Below are positions 5,215-6,774 of a DNA stretch of 6,774 bases, in pieces. The notes under the pieces are model-generated. The model ran no database searches, was not told the origin of the DNA, and saw only the letters and a list, made by a program, of their open reading frames with translations. The stretch is from Pseudomonadota bacterium. Its GTDB lineage: Bacteria; Desulfobacterota; Desulfovibrionia; Desulfovibrionales; Desulfovibrionaceae. The stretch spans positions 1 to 6,774 of the forward strand of contig JAEZEM010000141.1 of the NCBI GenBank assembly GCA_023417745.1. The letters are read 5' to 3'. Both the position numbers and the translations under genes were made by a program. Numbering within the stretch: position 1 is the stretch's first letter; each line of letters starts with the position of its first letter.

Positions 5215-6774
5215 CATGGCCAAGGCCAGCTCGGCCAGGCGATGCTCGTAGGTGTGTTCGGCCGCGATGCGCTCCCGGGCTGCCCGGCTTAGGCGCTCAC
5301 GCTCGGCCGGATGGGCCAGGTAATGCCGAGCCAGGGCTTCGATCTCGCCGGGTTCGGCGTAGACGGCCGCTTCCCGGCCGGGCGTGAAAAGCGCCGACAA
5401 CTGCTCCCGGGCGTCGGTCAGGACAAAGCCGCCGGCCGCCGGCACGTCGAAAACCCGTTGGTTGACCGCGCCCTTCATCTGCAGGCTGGTGGCGTTGAGG
5501 CTGAGGTCGCTTTGGGGGTAAAAAAGCGGCAGCTCGTCGTAATAGTCCAGGGGAGCCACGCGGTTCCAGGCCGTGCCGCAATCCGGATAAACCGTTTCCC
5601 AGCCGTCGTCCCCGGCAATAAGGGGCCTTAGCGGCAGCAGGCGCGACACGCAGTCCTGGCGGTAGCGCCTGGTGGCCTCCCAGGTCAGGGCCAGTTCGGC
5701 TTCCAGACGTTTTTCACTGCCTGCCAGGGCCGTAAAATGGGCGGCCGTGGCCGGATGGCCGGTCAGGAAACGGCCGGCGTCGCGCTCGGGCGAGGCGACA
5801 AAGGCGTCGGCTGCCGCCCCAACGCCCCGGGCCAGGGCCGGGGACAGCCGGGCCAGGGCTTCGGCCGCTTGACCGTTCATGGAGGCTCCGACAAAAGACG
5901 CCGCCGCCCGCCAGGGATGGCCGGCCGCCGGGGCGCGCGCGGTAAACCGAGCCGGGTCCGTGGCCAGGGGCAGCCAGGCGGTGTGGGCGTAGCCCTGGCC
6001 GGCCATGGCTGCGGCCAGGTCGGCGTCGTAGGAAAAAAGCATGGTCCCGGGGCTGGCCAGCCCGGCGAAATCGTGGAGCACCAGGCGCGGGCTGTCCACG
6101 AACCAGGAGGCCAGGGGCAGCCCTATCTCGGCCAGAAGGGCGGTCAGCCGGCCTTCCCGGTCCAGCCCCAGATGGTTGACGGTCAGGGCAAAGTCCGGTC
6201 GAAACCGGGCCACGGCGGCGAGAAGCCTCTCGACCACGGCGGTCTCGCCGCGCTCTCCCCGGCCCATGTCCAGGCGCTCGTGGGGCATGTCCAGGCGGTC
6301 AAGCGCCGTTTCGATTTCGCGGTACAGGAAATAGGGCCGCCACAGGAGCAGCACGCGCGGCTTGGGCGAGGTGAGCTTTTGGTAGCCGATCTCCCGGCGC
6401 AGGGCTTCGTAGCGGGCGCAGCCGGCCGTGACGCCGGCCTGCCAGTCCGGGTCCAGGCGCGGGTAGGCCGGGTGGACGATCAGGCACAGCCGGGCGAACC
6501 CGGCCGTTCGGGCGGCGTCGGCGGCGGCCCCGGCCGCAGCCAGGGGATCGGCGTCGTCCCGGAAAACGACCCTCGCCTCGGCGGCGAACCGTTCCCGCAC
6601 GCCGGTGGCCGCCTGGATGGCGGCCTCCCGGTCCAGGACATAGACGGCCGAACAGCCGGCCGTGAGCGCCGCCGCGATGCCGTGGCCCAGGCCCGCGCCG
6701 ACAAGAACGGCCACCGGCGGCCGGTCGTCGGCCCCGTCCGGACCGGGCGCGGCCAGGGCGGCCAACACCCGCGC
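5194..6774 (-). CDS. CgeB/DUF3880-type glycosyltransferase, 5' end beyond the window
   Basis: The frame stays open to the right edge (526 residues visible), so the true start is probably outside; a GTG at 6768 is not supported as a start. Numbering from that GTG, residues about 17-100 look like a Rossmann-type domain with a glycine loop (VAVLVGAGLGHGIAAAL) and an acidic end to the next strand (AVYVLDRE). Residues about 135-275 match the DUF3880 style (PRVLLLWRPYFLYREIETAL, then LASWFVDSPRLVL). The C-terminal third (about 340-515) resembles the glycosyl-transferase 1-like domain of CgeB proteins: LFYPQSDLSLNATSLQMKGA, then QRVFDVPAAGGFVLTD and a final helix (ERLSRAARERIAAEHTYEHR). It is expected to be a cytoplasmic GT-B enzyme; donor and acceptor are unknown. 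Its 3' end lies 37 bases from the convergent LysM gene and forms part of that gene's terminator. It has the same orientation as the GT2 gene but is separated from it by the LysM gene. Confidence 0.8.
   Translation of the reverse strand, partial: ARVLAALAAPGPDGADDRPPVAVLVGAGLGHGIAAALTAGCSAVYVLDREAAIQAATGVRERFAAEARVVFRDDADPLAAAGAAADAARTAGFARLCLIVHPAYPRLDPDWQAGVTAGCARYEALRREIGYQKLTSPKPRVLLLWRPYFLYREIETALDRLDMPHERLDMGRGERGETAVVERLLAAVARFRPDFALTVNHLGLDREGRLTALLAEIGLPLASWFVDSPRLVLHDFAGLASPGTMLFSYDADLAAAMAGQGYAHTAWLPLATDPARFTARAPAAGHPWRAAASFVGASMNGQAAEALARLSPALARGVGAAADAFVASPERDAGRFLTGHPATAAHFTALAGSEKRLEAELALTWEATRRYRQDCVSRLLPLRPLIAGDDGWETVYPDCGTAWNRVAPLDYYDELPLFYPQSDLSLNATSLQMKGAVNQRVFDVPAAGGFVLTDAREQLSALFTPGREAAVYAEPGEIEALARHYLAHPAERERLSRAARERIAAEHTYEHRLAELALAMKKAFGG

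Overview
The window is very GC-rich (by eye about two thirds G+C), with strong G/C preference at third codon positions. It carries seven tightly packed protein genes and no RNA genes, mobile elements or CRISPR arrays. The mix suggests a motile, high-GC Gram-negative bacterium: a CheV chemotaxis coupler, an M23 peptidase, a LysM envelope protein, a GT2 glycosyltransferase and a CgeB/DUF3880-type glycosyltransferase. A Desulfovibrio-like sulfate reducer (Desulfovibrionaceae) is my best guess. That is inferred from gene style and from a GC-rich intergenic hairpin element; no search was run.

Layout, left to right. On the minus strand, cheV (288-1199) precedes the start of an ABC-transporter membrane protein (1-224, cut by the window edge), 63 bases apart with no convincing terminator between them, so they may be co-transcribed. 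Divergent from cheV, a small secreted protein of unknown function (1400-1684) has a recognisable sigma70-type promoter and a GC-rich 5' leader. A nested hairpin element (about 1706-1779) separates it from a membrane-anchored M23/LytM peptidase (1795-2676, plus). This gene converges on a GT2 glycosyltransferase (2673-4316, minus); their stop codons overlap in a shared TTAA. Divergent from the glycosyltransferase is a LysM envelope protein, probably a lipoprotein (4443-5156, plus). The region between them holds a perfect 8-bp inverted repeat placed like an operator. The LysM gene ends 37 bases from the 3' end of a second, CgeB-like glycosyltransferase (5194 to the right edge, minus). The terminator hairpin of the former extends into the last codons of the latter.

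The recurring theme is the cell envelope: peptidoglycan cleavage (M23), peptidoglycan binding (LysM), sugar transfer (two glycosyltransferases), a secreted protein and a transporter, alongside a chemotaxis coupler. Glycosyltransferases near motility genes could point to flagellin or surface-polysaccharide glycosylation, but nothing here proves that. I see no clearly novel multi-gene system. The items most worth a second look are the dyad at 4360-4380, the alternative hairpins at 1706-1779, the terminator overlapping coding sequence at 5183-5214, the unusual architectures of the two glycosyltransferases, and the small secreted protein.

No gene-free stretch exceeds 300 bases. The longest is 1200-1399, which holds the promoter and leader of the secreted protein.
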